From: Alloascoidea africana
Lineage: Eukaryota > Ascomycota > Alloascoideomycetes > Alloascoideales > Alloascoideaceae
Direction of reading: 5' to 3'
DNA length: 64,000 nucleotides
Assembly: GCA_030581615.1 (NCBI GenBank)
Contig: JAKTTT010000006.1
Location: 372,001-436,000 of the forward strand
The notes under the pieces are model-generated. The model searched no databases and was not told the DNA's origin. It was given only the letters and a program-made list of their open reading frames with translations. Position numbers and translations under genes: made by a program. Positions 32,118 through 41,888 of this stretch are shown piece after piece. Position 1 is the stretch's first letter; every line of letters starts with the position of its first letter.

Positions 32118-35100
32118 CTACGCCTGCTGGACGTTGTAGCGCATCCGGATGCCCATCGCACTCAGCTCCGAGTCCAGGTACTTGAGCACGAACGGGATGG
32201 CCACCGTGCCCGTGTTGTCACCGCCCACGAAGCGGTTGCCGTTGCCGTCCTCCCACACCTCCGACACGTCCTCGACCCGCTTGCCCTGGCCCACCGCAGT
32301 CGCGCACCGGCGGCATCGGACCACGGACGAGGCGCCGATTCGCGGGATCGTGCTCTGCGTGGTCAAGAGAGACCCACAGCTTCGACAGATGCTCACCTGG
32401 GCATAGTCGCTACAGTTGAGCAGTCGGTCCTGGAGCAAAAAGGCTGCTCCATGTCCGATCAGAGCGTCTCGCTCCATCTCTCCCACTCGGATGCCTCCCG
32501 ATCGCTTACGGCCCTTGACTGGCTGCATCGTAAGACTGTTCACAGGGCCCGTAGACCTCACCTGGAACTTGTCGTTAACCATATGTCTCAATCTCTGGTA
32601 GAAAACAACCCCAATGTAAATGTCTGCTCTGAGCTCCTCGCCCGTGGTTCCCGAGTACATTGGCTCATTGCCATGATAGTTGTAGCCTGCCTTTAGCAAC
32701 TGCTCACCAAAGTAGTCCGCAGGCGTGTCGTCTTCACTGAACTGCCATGGAGTACTGTCTTGCGCTACACCGTGAAGCGCTCCAGCTTTACCAGCCAAAC
32801 TCTCCACAAACATGCCAATTGTCATACGGGAAGGGAAAGCGTGGGGGTTGATGATGACATCGGGCTGCATTCCGGATTCACTGAATGGCATATCAATATT
32901 GGGCCATTTTTGAGAACAGACACCTTTTTGTCCGTGTCTTGATGAAAACTTATCACCGATAACTGGAGATCTTGTGATTCTGAACTTTATAGTCAAGTTT
33001 TGGAGTTCAGAGTCACCACGCTCATCACCAATCATCTTGACCTCCTCAATGTAAGCAGTCTCACTGGATTTGTATATTTTCACTTTGGTCTTCCCCAACG
33101 TCTCGTCATAAAAAGCACAGATTGGGTCGCCTTCTTCAATCTTGACTCCAATATCAGGAAGACCATCCTCTCCAAGCTTCTCTCTCCATGTCTCGGGCCA
33201 CTTATCCTGTCCAAATCCAAAGTGCTGTGTAATTGGATCTCCTCTTCTTCGGCCTTCGCTCAGATCGATCTTTTCCACTTTGTAGATTGTTCCGTGTCCA
33301 AACCCACGCTCATGTGCCGATTTGTTGATAATCATCGCGTCATCCATATCGTATCCTGTATACGAAATTACAGCAACCACAGCATTCATCCCGTTCGGAA
33401 ACTCGTCCATTCCGTACTCATCATACAACTTTGCGCGTACAATAGGCGATTGTCCAGTCTGAAGTCGATAAATCTTGTTATCCGATCTGTGTACAAGGGC
33501 TGTTCCAGGCGTACCCATTGCCTGTTTACCCATCTGACACTGGTACATATTTCTAGGACTCTGGTTAAAGTCACTATATGGAGTCAGGTTGGCCAAAATC
33601 GACAAGATATTGGTGGGCGAGTACTCCACATGTGTATGGACATTTGACTGAATCTCATCAGGAGTCACTGAAACGTTCATATAAACCTGTTCAAATGGAC
33701 CCACAAAGTCTGCTTTATCCAATGGCAGATATCTAACGGGTCGGTACATTCTAGACCTGCCGCCATATATGAAGAGCCCAGGGTACTGGCCTCGAGCTGA
33801 CGAGGGTACATATCCAATTTCAATATCAAGCGGGATCCCATGGCCTCCTTCAACCTTCCAGAATCGCAGTGTTGTGGCAACAATTTTGGCCTGTGGATGA
33901 GTACACCAACCAACAACTTTACCATCAATCTGAACACAGCACATGTCTGGCCCAGCTGCTAGTGTATGAGGAGGTAAAACGCCCAATTTCTTCAAAAGCC
34001 CTGGAATCTTGCTCGTATCACTTGCAACAGTTGCAATCTTACACTTGTGGCTCAAATGATTCAACAATCCACAAGGAGATCCATCAGGAGTATGTACCGG
34101 ACACAAAAATCCCCAACTTTCAGGTAACAGTTTTCGTACAGTTGTGGTTTTCAGCTCTGCAAAGAAAGAACCTCTATGAACCATACGGAAATGGGCCAAG
34201 AAACGATGGAAATTGATTTTTTCTGCCACAACTGTATAACCACTGATCTGTTGCAAATCCAATTCTGTCTGTGGAACCAGGTTACCTGTAGACAAGAAAT
34301 ATTGCAGTTTTGATCCAATATTCTCATTGGTTCTGGCAAACACTCGTTGGATGTATTTCGGATTGTTGAAATCAACTGCTGCTCGTCTGTTCAAGTCTGT
34401 TTTAACCTGCTGTACAAAATTATCAAGATAAACTTCTAGCTTTTCCTTTATGATCATCCCATACAAAAATCCACCGAGAAGAATCTCTTGGTGTTGGGTA
34501 GCATCTGGATTATCTGGACAACAGTCTCCAGCCACCAAAGCGTACAACTTTCGAATCATAAACAGCAACAATCTTGACTTGTCGTCATTGTCAGGTAAAT
34601 GAACAAGAACAATTTTACGGATTAATTCTCGCCCCACATTGATATCGGATTCGTTTGGTGCAGAGTCCATCAAAACTCTGAATTTGTCACCGAGATATGC
34701 AAGACATTCTTCCTTTGAATAAAGTCCATAGGTCTTGAAACTTCTCAAAAGAAGCTCCATACGATCCGTCAAGAAAGAATTCTTTGTTTCTTGTCCGACA
34801 ATTCCATCAAAAATATCTCTATCGTTTGTCTCTTTAAGAGCCTTCAGAATCAAAATTACTGGAATCAGGTATTCATTCCTGTGCATAGTGAATCTGAAAG
34901 TAACACTACCATCATTCAAATAATGGAGAACATTGGTTTGTGATGTCTGATCCTGCCTTACACATCGAATCTGTAATCCGAATTTCGAGTAAGAAGCGCC
35001 TCTATTTGTAAAACTGTTTCTGATAATTGCCATTGGCGAATTCCTCCTTTGAACAATCAACATACGGATAATCTTGTCTATCCCGTTAACGACAAAATAT

Positions 35101-35753
35101 CCGCCCATCTCCTCGGATTCTTCCCGTACATTGACGAGCTCTGCAGGAGATAAATTCTCGAGATGACACCTATTTGAACCCATCATGATGGGTACTTGAC
35201 CTGCCTCTCTCACCTGAGTAAGCTCGGGACCATCGTTTACTCTCCACGCTACATTAAGCATCATTCTGGCCCTATATGTGGTCATCCTCTCACGACACTT
35301 TTCCCCAAAGGTTAGATCTTCTCTGATGTAAGAAAACAAATTGAAAAAAGTTTACTACTCACCTCTGCAGGATACAATCTCTGGTTCTTACTGGTTTTAT
35401 CATGAAGAGAAACAGCAGGTTTCGCAATCTGAACGCTTTGTATCCGTACTAAATAGAAAACAAAAATTTGTTAGGAATGGTCATTACAAGAGAAACAATA
35501 GAGTAACGCTTAACATACTACTCAGTTTGTTTCCCAATCGATGGGGGTCAGTACTATCGAAAACAACTTTGCTTCCAATGTCGGCACAAGCAACATTCAA
35601 TAACCCCCCATTCTCGCCCTCAGTAAGCTCATTAAACGAATCGATGTGTGGTTGAACAGCCTGTGCTAACAACGGATATATAGATTTATCCTTTGAAGGA
35701 TGCTTGAACTGCTTTTCCCTCCGCAGCGTATGAAACGAAGCGCCAGTCGACAT
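32118..35753 (-). CDS. RPA135: RNA polymerase I second-largest subunit
   Basis: Catalytic core subunit of the rRNA-synthesising RNA polymerase I in the nucleolus. Exons 35753-35519, 35448-35363 and 35297-32118 give 1166 aa (S. cerevisiae 1203). Intron 1 (70 nt) has a GTATGT donor and CTAAC branch. In intron 2 (65 nt) the acceptor is set by homology: splicing to 35297 joins LYPAE to CRERMTTYRA, and the branch GATCTAAC lies just before it. Long blocks match Pol I rather than Pol II or III: ESWGFLCPVHTPDGSPCGLL, KYLDSELSAMGIRMRYNV and the C-terminal zinc site with CRSCGSLL and CRRC. The active-site region GDKFSSRHGQKGV is intact. Codon CTG encodes the conserved Leu of STGNLV, showing a standard code. 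It is divergent from THG1. Confidence 0.97.
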
Positions 35754-36060
35754 TGTGTTCTTTGTTCTCTTATTTCCCTTGATGTCTGTTGCTCAAGACC
35801 CCGTTGTGAGTGTAATCGTACTGGAAAACTTGTAGAACAAGACACTGGGTTGGTGCACACAAAGTTCAAGAGATGAGAAAAATCTTTCCAGATGCTCGCA
35901 TATTTTTTTTTTTTTTGCCCTACGCATTGGATAATTTTATTTCACTTTACTGGTGGTAAAACCGTTACCCGGTGTGTAAGTCACGTGTATAACCTGTTTG
36001 ATTCAAATATTAACTTCTAGTTACATCTTCTCTTGGGATATAGGAGGGAAAAGATAGAGC
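35754..36060. promoter_or_regulatory. RPA135/THG1 divergent promoter
   Basis: This 307-bp shared region contains a T run (35905-35918), a GTTACCCGG Reb1-type site with core at 35965-35971 and a TCACGTG E-box at 35981-35987, ten bases apart. The arrangement resembles general-regulatory-factor promoters of ribosome-biogenesis genes in yeasts. Confidence 0.5.
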
Positions 36061-37019
36061 ATGGCAAACTCAAGGCATGGAAATTAAAATAGGCATTTAG
36101 TCATGGGTATAGACAATTGATTAACCATAAACATTGCACAGATTTGAGTACGTGAAAGCGTTTGAACGAGAAAACTACTTACTGCCCAATTCTTGGATCG
36201 TTATAAGGGTTGATGGTCGAGGATTTCACAGGTGTGTATTGAATTCATGAGCACAAGGAAAAGGAAAGTTATTATGATGATATGTTCAACTAATTATTAT
36301 GCCTTTTTACTAGGTTTTCCAAAAAATACAACTTTGAAAAGCCCAATGACATACGAGCACTGAATCTGATGAACAAGGCAGCTGAACTTGTAATGCGGGA
36401 TATAACAGATGTGATACTGGCGTATGGGGATTCCGATGAGTATTCGTTTATCCTTTCAAAAGCTTCGGAGTTGTTTGAGAGAAGAGAGGCAAAGTTGATC
36501 TCAACTTTTGCAAGCACAATAACTGCGCATTATATCAGGCAATGGCCACTATATTTCAACAAACCTGGGGAAGAACTACAATTGGATTGTCTGCCGACAT
36601 TTGATGCGAGAGCAGTGGTTTACCCAAGTGTTGAAAACTTGAGGGACTACCTGGCATGGCGACAGGCAGATTGTCATATTAACAACCTTTACAATACGTC
36701 TTTTTGGGCGCTTGTTTTAAAAGGTGGACTGTCGACACAGGAAGCAGAGCATAAACTCATGGGTACATTAGCAAAGGACAAAAATGAACTGTTATTTTCA
36801 CAATTTGGCATCAATTATAACAATGAACCTGAGATTTTCAAAAAAGGGACAGTTATAATACGAGATTTTGAAGATCTTAAGGATGAAGGGAAAAAAGACT
36901 TGTCAGAGAGACAGAAACAACGTCTTGAGAAAAAGAAAAGGAAAGTGCAATTGGTTCTGGAACATGTTGATATAATTAAAGAAGACTTTTGGGAGAAACG
37001 CCCCTGGTTACTACGATGA
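36061..37019 (+). CDS. THG1: tRNA-His guanylyltransferase
   Basis: Adds the essential G-1 to the 5' end of tRNA-His by 3'-5' nucleotide addition. Exons 36061-36074, 36142-36231 and 36314-37019 give 269 aa (S. cerevisiae 237). The N-terminus reads MANSRFEYVKAFERENYLLP, close to MANSKFGYV of S. cerevisiae, which fixes the 14-nt first exon. That exon ends at a GC donor (GCATGG) and there is no GT before the in-frame TAA, so intron 1 must be GC-AG. Intron 2 has GTGTGT and a CAACTAAT branch. Metal-binding motifs VDGRGFHRFSK and YGDSDEYSF and the HINNLYNTSFW motif are intact, followed by GINYNNEPEIFKKG. The tail is 30 residues longer and Lys-rich. Confidence 0.93.
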
Positions 37020-37052
37020 ATGATACAAGTAAAAAAATTTAAAAATGGTTTG

Positions 37053-40000
37053 TCATTTGGTCTTCTTTAACGAAAACTTGATCGTAGCTGTTGAACCCTT
37101 TTGTAACTTGTGAGCCTTGTCATCCTTCAATCTCGACCGGGCATAAACCTCACTCTTTGTCCCCTCCAGTGGATGTTGTTCCTGTGTATCGATACTATTT
37201 ACATTCTTTTTCACTTCCTTGGGCTCCTCACTATTGGCTTTCTCTGATGTCTCTGCTGAAATATCCGCTGCGTCCCCTATTTTTTCATCCTTCTTCTCCA
37301 AGAGCTTGGCATAATAGTCCTTCTCAAATGACGATAACTCTTCTCCATCGTATTCTCCAAAGCTCGGTGGGCTGTGAAGCTCTCCTTTCCTCTCATCATC
37401 GATATCTTTGGTAACATCATTTTGCCTCTCGTCATATAAGGATCCATAATTGAACAGCGCGCTCATCTCTTCGGTACCGATGGAACTCTGTCCGGAAATG
37501 ACGCTGAATTTTTCTCCTAATGCATTTGCACCAGTGGATGATTTTCTCATGAAAAAATTTCGAGATTCCCATACGCTCAATAAAGAGTTGATTTGTCGTT
37601 TAAAATTCTCGCCGCGCATTTTTCCCCCTTGTTCAGATAGAACGTGTTGGAACTCATGTAGGAGCAAGAATGTCTTGGGCAAGCGTGCTTGGAAAAGGTC
37701 AACGTATATCCATGGCGTCACAACTTTTGGCTCGTTTAGGGCAGCATCTGAAGATTGTTCTAGCGAAGTGTACGAGAATTTCTTGGAAGAAAGTCCCGAG
37801 ATTTCGTTTAGACAACTGAGTATGTCGTTTATAGCCCATAGTCTTGCGACTTTTAACCTGGATAATTCCGAAAGAGATAAACCCGGTTTCCCATTTTCTT
37901 GTATTTCTGAATTTTCATCGTTATTGTTGTTACTTTGCTCAAACTCCAAACATTCGATACTCTGACATACAAGTTCAACTATTTCACTTGCAAATCTAAA
38001 GTTGTTTATTGCAAATGCCATTACCCTTCCAATGCTCCCTCTTCTGTAAGAAATATACCTCAGAAGGAGTTTCAAGTGTATCAAATTCCAATGGTCAAGC
38101 GTTTTAAAATTTCCAGCAGGATAAGGAGAAACATGTTTATCCATTTCATAACCACCACTGCTACCGGTACCATTATCCAGTAGAGTTGCACCGGTGTCTT
38201 GACCCATGGAACCAAATTCTTCGTGCGATTCGTCATTTTCATCTATATCTTGACCAATCATGGTAAGCTGATCCTCAAGCGTTGTGAATGGCTTTGGAAA
38301 CCTGAAAATTATAGGCAATTGGGATGTCAACGGCCCATTTTTGAAAAGTTGTTGACTGTAACCGATTTTGCGTTGTTTGTAGATGTTTGTTCCATTGTAC
38401 ATTTTTGAAATTCGAGAAGTATGTTCTTCATGTTGGGGCCATTCATTAATTCCCAAATCGGTTGGGTTTTCACCATCATAGGTCTTTAACCTTAGAGTCT
38501 TGTATTTTTGAAAAACAATGTATAGTCTCCAGCGGTAATATCGATGCAGTTCTGAGTTCCAATTGTATAGAAATTCAAACTCTGGGTTTTGTTTTTCTCG
38601 CTCCATCACAGCCGCTTCAAAAGCAGGTCCATGGAGAACCACATTTTCAATCATCATGTGGATCAGACGTTGTTGTTTTATTGTGGGAGGATATTGGATT
38701 TGGACTTCTGCTAGAAGCGCCCGTGGCTTTTCCGGTTCTTGTGGAATAGCGGGAAAAGAATGTGTTTCCCCAGATCCAGAAAAGTCTGTTGATGACTGCA
38801 TTTCCATATGTTCGCGTCTTGCTCTGAAAACAGACCGCTTCAACTTTCTATAATCCTCCATTGCAGATTCATACTTGACAGTGTCGGCCTTGTTAAACAG
38901 CTTCACAGCATTAAATGGCAACATGGAACTATCAAAATACGAACTTGCAGATGCATTCTTGTGAAAAGTCCGCTCGCCGAATCTTGACTGGTATCCTCGT
39001 CCATAGTAGCCATATCTTCGCGATGAGGCCTGTGAAGCAGTAGTATTTGGAGTAGACGGGAACATTAATGAACAATAGGTTTGCATCTCAGCCATCTTTG
39101 AAAATTCGATTTTCAGTCTGTATCCTTCTCCAAGATAGATTCCCGTGAGGTTATCCATTATCAACTCACAGGTCTTTCGACTCAATAACTCTAAGAAACA
39201 GATCGATCCAGTGAGGATGTCCCATGATATTGGTTCATGTTGTGTCCAGTGTCTTCCAACATGCTGTTCTGTTTCTTCGGCCCGTTGCCTTTGTAACCTT
39301 GTTCTTGTCTCAAGAACATTAAACGAAATCCAATGGGATTTAAGAACCAGATTCTCAAATTTCGAATCCTCTATGGGACCAGTTCTCTCGTTCAATTTCT
39401 GTACAATCACAGTTTTCAAAGCTTGGATCGTGAGAGATTTCGGGATCTGGCTCAGTTTCAAAATGTAAATATCGTCATTGCTTTGCCTAGGTTGCAAGTT
39501 CGTCGTTACCTTCTCTCCTTCAAAGCTGGAGGCAGAAGTTCCAACATCATTGTCAATAGCATCGGATATGGATGCCGAAATACCTGAGGGAACTGGTTGC
39601 TTTTTCACGGTTACAGGAGCCGCTTGACGCCCCAGTTTTTGCTGCTGTGGATCTTTCAACTCCTGGAATGCCTCTCCAACGTTGATTCTGGGCTTCAGCT
39701 TTGGTCTTGTAGTCGGTTCAGCCGCTCGTCGACTGTACTGCGATTCTCTTTCTCGATGCGCCTCTGTATACGAATCAAAACCAGAACTAAAAGCTGTTAC
39801 ATGCTGCCCTTCGTATCTTTGATAATTGGACTCAGGCCTGGTCCCATTATCACGAACCTGGTGCATGAAGTTACCACTCCTGTTGGCGGCCTGACCCACT
39901 GATGGTGGTGCTCCTGGGTCGTAATACCCATCGCTTGTTCCACGGTTGTAGTCTCTATCGGGATCACGAGGGAACCCACTGGGCCGAGATGGTAAAGAAC

Positions 40001-40211
40001 CATATCCAGGTGTGAGCCTACTGTTGTTGTAGCCAGAGTTGTTTGCCCAGTATGTCTTTCTCTGTCGTTCATTGGTGTTGTTGGTACTGTCTACATAAGC
40101 ATTCACATTCGAACCAATTTTAGCATCGTTCCCATCTCCATCTTTATCGAATCTAGACGTTGTGGGGCCGGTCTTGAGCCTTTTCGTAAAGTGTCGAGCG
40201 GGTGGTGGCAT
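37053..40211 (-). CDS. SR140/U2SURP-like splicing factor
   Basis: A 1052-aa homologue of the U2 snRNP-associated protein SR140 (U2SURP). Domain order fits: a divergent RRM at about residues 245-370 (DIYILKLSQIPKSLTIQALK), a SURP module at about 500-555 (LIHMMIENVVLHGPAFEAAV and WRLYIVFQKY), and a CID/RPR domain at about 690-880 (ARLWAINDILSC and ARLPKTFLLLHEFQHVL). The N-terminus is Arg/Gly/Tyr-rich and the C-terminus is acidic then Lys-rich. The U2SURP family is absent from S. cerevisiae, so its presence fits the high intron density here. It is intronless itself. The start is the only good ATG (MPPPARHF). Gene symbol left empty because no yeast name applies. Confidence 0.85.
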   Translation of the reverse strand: MPPPARHFTKRLKTGPTTSRFDKDGDGNDAKIGSNVNAYVDSTNNTNERQRKTYWANNSGYNNSRLTPGYGSLPSRPSGFPRDPDRDYNRGTSDGYYDPGAPPSVGQAANRSGNFMHQVRDNGTRPESNYQRYEGQHVTAFSSGFDSYTEAHRERESQYSRRAAEPTTRPKLKPRINVGEAFQELKDPQQQKLGRQAAPVTVKKQPVPSGISASISDAIDNDVGTSASSFEGEKVTTNLQPRQSNDDIYILKLSQIPKSLTIQALKTVIVQKLNERTGPIEDSKFENLVLKSHWISFNVLETRTRLQRQRAEETEQHVGRHWTQHEPISWDILTGSICFLELLSRKTCELIMDNLTGIYLGEGYRLKIEFSKMAEMQTYCSLMFPSTPNTTASQASSRRYGYYGRGYQSRFGERTFHKNASASSYFDSSMLPFNAVKLFNKADTVKYESAMEDYRKLKRSVFRARREHMEMQSSTDFSGSGETHSFPAIPQEPEKPRALLAEVQIQYPPTIKQQRLIHMMIENVVLHGPAFEAAVMEREKQNPEFEFLYNWNSELHRYYRWRLYIVFQKYKTLRLKTYDGENPTDLGINEWPQHEEHTSRISKMYNGTNIYKQRKIGYSQQLFKNGPLTSQLPIIFRFPKPFTTLEDQLTMIGQDIDENDESHEEFGSMGQDTGATLLDNGTGSSGGYEMDKHVSPYPAGNFKTLDHWNLIHLKLLLRYISYRRGSIGRVMAFAINNFRFASEIVELVCQSIECLEFEQSNNNNDENSEIQENGKPGLSLSELSRLKVARLWAINDILSCLNEISGLSSKKFSYTSLEQSSDAALNEPKVVTPWIYVDLFQARLPKTFLLLHEFQHVLSEQGGKMRGENFKRQINSLLSVWESRNFFMRKSSTGANALGEKFSVISGQSSIGTEEMSALFNYGSLYDERQNDVTKDIDDERKGELHSPPSFGEYDGEELSSFEKDYYAKLLEKKDEKIGDAADISAETSEKANSEEPKEVKKNVNSIDTQEQHPLEGTKSEVYARSRLKDDKAHKLQKGSTATIKFSLKKTK

Positions 40212-40485
40212 TTACCATGGGGGACGTTGGTGCTCTGCGTCGAGGAGAGAAATAGAACTCTAGACTGCGAAAGGATGGGATGTTGGGAAGCAGCTGCAGT
40301 AATCAGAACGAATAACAATTGCAACACATTTAGCCATTTTGATTTTACAAAATCATAGTTGATAATGTATATACATGTATGACGGAGTAGGACGATAGTT
40401 CAATGTCCATGGCTAACGGGGAGGATACATATCAATCGTTTAAATTAAACTAGCTACAAAACAGCCGCGAAAAGCTCTTTCAAAA

Positions 40486-41343
40486 CTATAGAATTTCACG
40501 GGCGATATTGCGGGCACCGAGCGTTTCACTCGTTTGGAATTCCTGGTTTTTCATGGCTGCAAGGGCGTAAAAAATGGCCGCAAATGTGAAGAAGATGGCA
40601 CAGACGAGCAAAGATGTGACTTGAACCGCGAGGGACACGTACTGGATCACGGCCATGAGAAGGTAGAACCCGGCACGAGGCCAGTTGTTGTTGAACCGTG
40701 ACATGATCGAGATGAATCTATCTGATAGTGGACATATTTTGAGCAGGAATGGGATTTCAACAAAAATCAGAACCAGTCCTTGGACACTGTTTAGATGGTT
40801 AGCAGCGTTCATGTTTTTTTGGTGGTATGTATATGATCTTACATCGCGATGACCGAAAAGACAATGACGACCGAAAAGTGGAAAATATTTGCAATTCCAA
40901 GTGCCAAACACAACAGGATCGTAAGTATTCCAGTCCTTTAAGGAGTAAGAGGTCAATGATATTTCGTGTTAGTGGGTCAATTCAAGTAAACATGCGAATG
41001 CAAGCACAATAATGTTGGTGCTTTCTATCCTCGCTTCTTCCTCAACATCCTCTTTTCTCTAATAATACACACCATTGACCATAGATACTACAGACACATC
41101 ATGATTCACAGTTAGAACAAATCGGATGCTTCCAGGAAATTACGTAGCAAAAGGTGAGCCGGAGCTGTTGAGCAGCTACGTGTCTGTTGAAGTAGGTGGA
41201 TCGAGAAGATAGCCAAAAACGGGGAGCACGCTCGCTCTCTCGGCTTCTGTATCCTCTTCCCCATATTATTATTTTATCTGGTTTCGAACATACCTGTAAT
41301 TCCTACTCTTCAGGTCTCCTTTAAAGTTCTCAAGAAATGCCAT
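40486..41343 (-). CDS. TVP18: Golgi membrane protein Tvp18
   Basis: A small four-helix membrane protein of late-Golgi vesicles. Exons on the minus strand are 41343-41294, 40935-40843 and 40786-40486, giving 147 aa (S. cerevisiae 167). Exon 2 encodes GILTILLCLALGIANIFHFS and joins in phase to VQGLVLIFVEIPFLLKICPL, the family signature, followed by the AVIQYVSLAVQVTSL helix. Exon 1 (MAFLENFKGDLKSRNY) is inferred from a good GTATGT donor, correct phase and a MVKDF-like N-terminus; it is the least certain part. Intron 1 would be 358 nt, far longer than its neighbours. Intron 2 (56 nt) has a GTAAGA donor and TGCTAACC branch. It ends QTSETLGARNIAREIL, like the family C-terminus. Confidence 0.85.
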
Positions 41344-41888
41344 GTTTTGGGTGTTTTCAGAGTTGGTGGTAGTCAGTAGCTACAGGAGAAGCACAGCCAT
41401 TTAAAGGAGAAGGGCACCTGTGTGAAAACGGCTGTGCTGGGAAACAACACCTGGAGCTGGAACGAACTACAACAGAACAGCCACCTGGGAATACCACACC
41501 GTGATGATTTTTACCACAGTGTATATCTTGAAACAGGCTATCTCTTGGGTGGTGGCAAAGTCTAAAAAGTGAATGTTTGGAATACGAAATCCGTCATGTC
41601 AAGTCTAGTCTAATATATATATATAATGTATAGTATAGCCAGGAAGAACATGAATTGCATTTTTCCTTCGCACATGCTTCTCTTGTCAATACTCGATCAT
41701 TTTTTTGACGGAGAGCAAAATCCAAAGTCCGAGCCAAAGTCTGGGATCAAGAATGACAAGATCTCAGCAAAAAAAGCGAAAATGTAAGAAAAAAGTACTC
41801 TAACAGGATATAAAAAACAAGTCAGTTTATGAAGCAGAGATGAACAAGCAATCAAAGAAAAAAGAAAAAAAAAGAAGGGGGAGGTCTT
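41344..41888. promoter_or_regulatory. TVP18 upstream region and 3' flank of the NADH dehydrogenase
   Basis: No gene is visible. It contains a short TA repeat near 41610-41625 and an A-rich purine tract (41855-41885) next to the dehydrogenase stop. Confidence 0.4.

Noticed and set aside
32118-37019. Possible CTG codon reassignment
   Set aside because: CTG occurs at conserved Leu positions (STGNLV in RPA135, LLPNSW in THG1), so the standard code fits.
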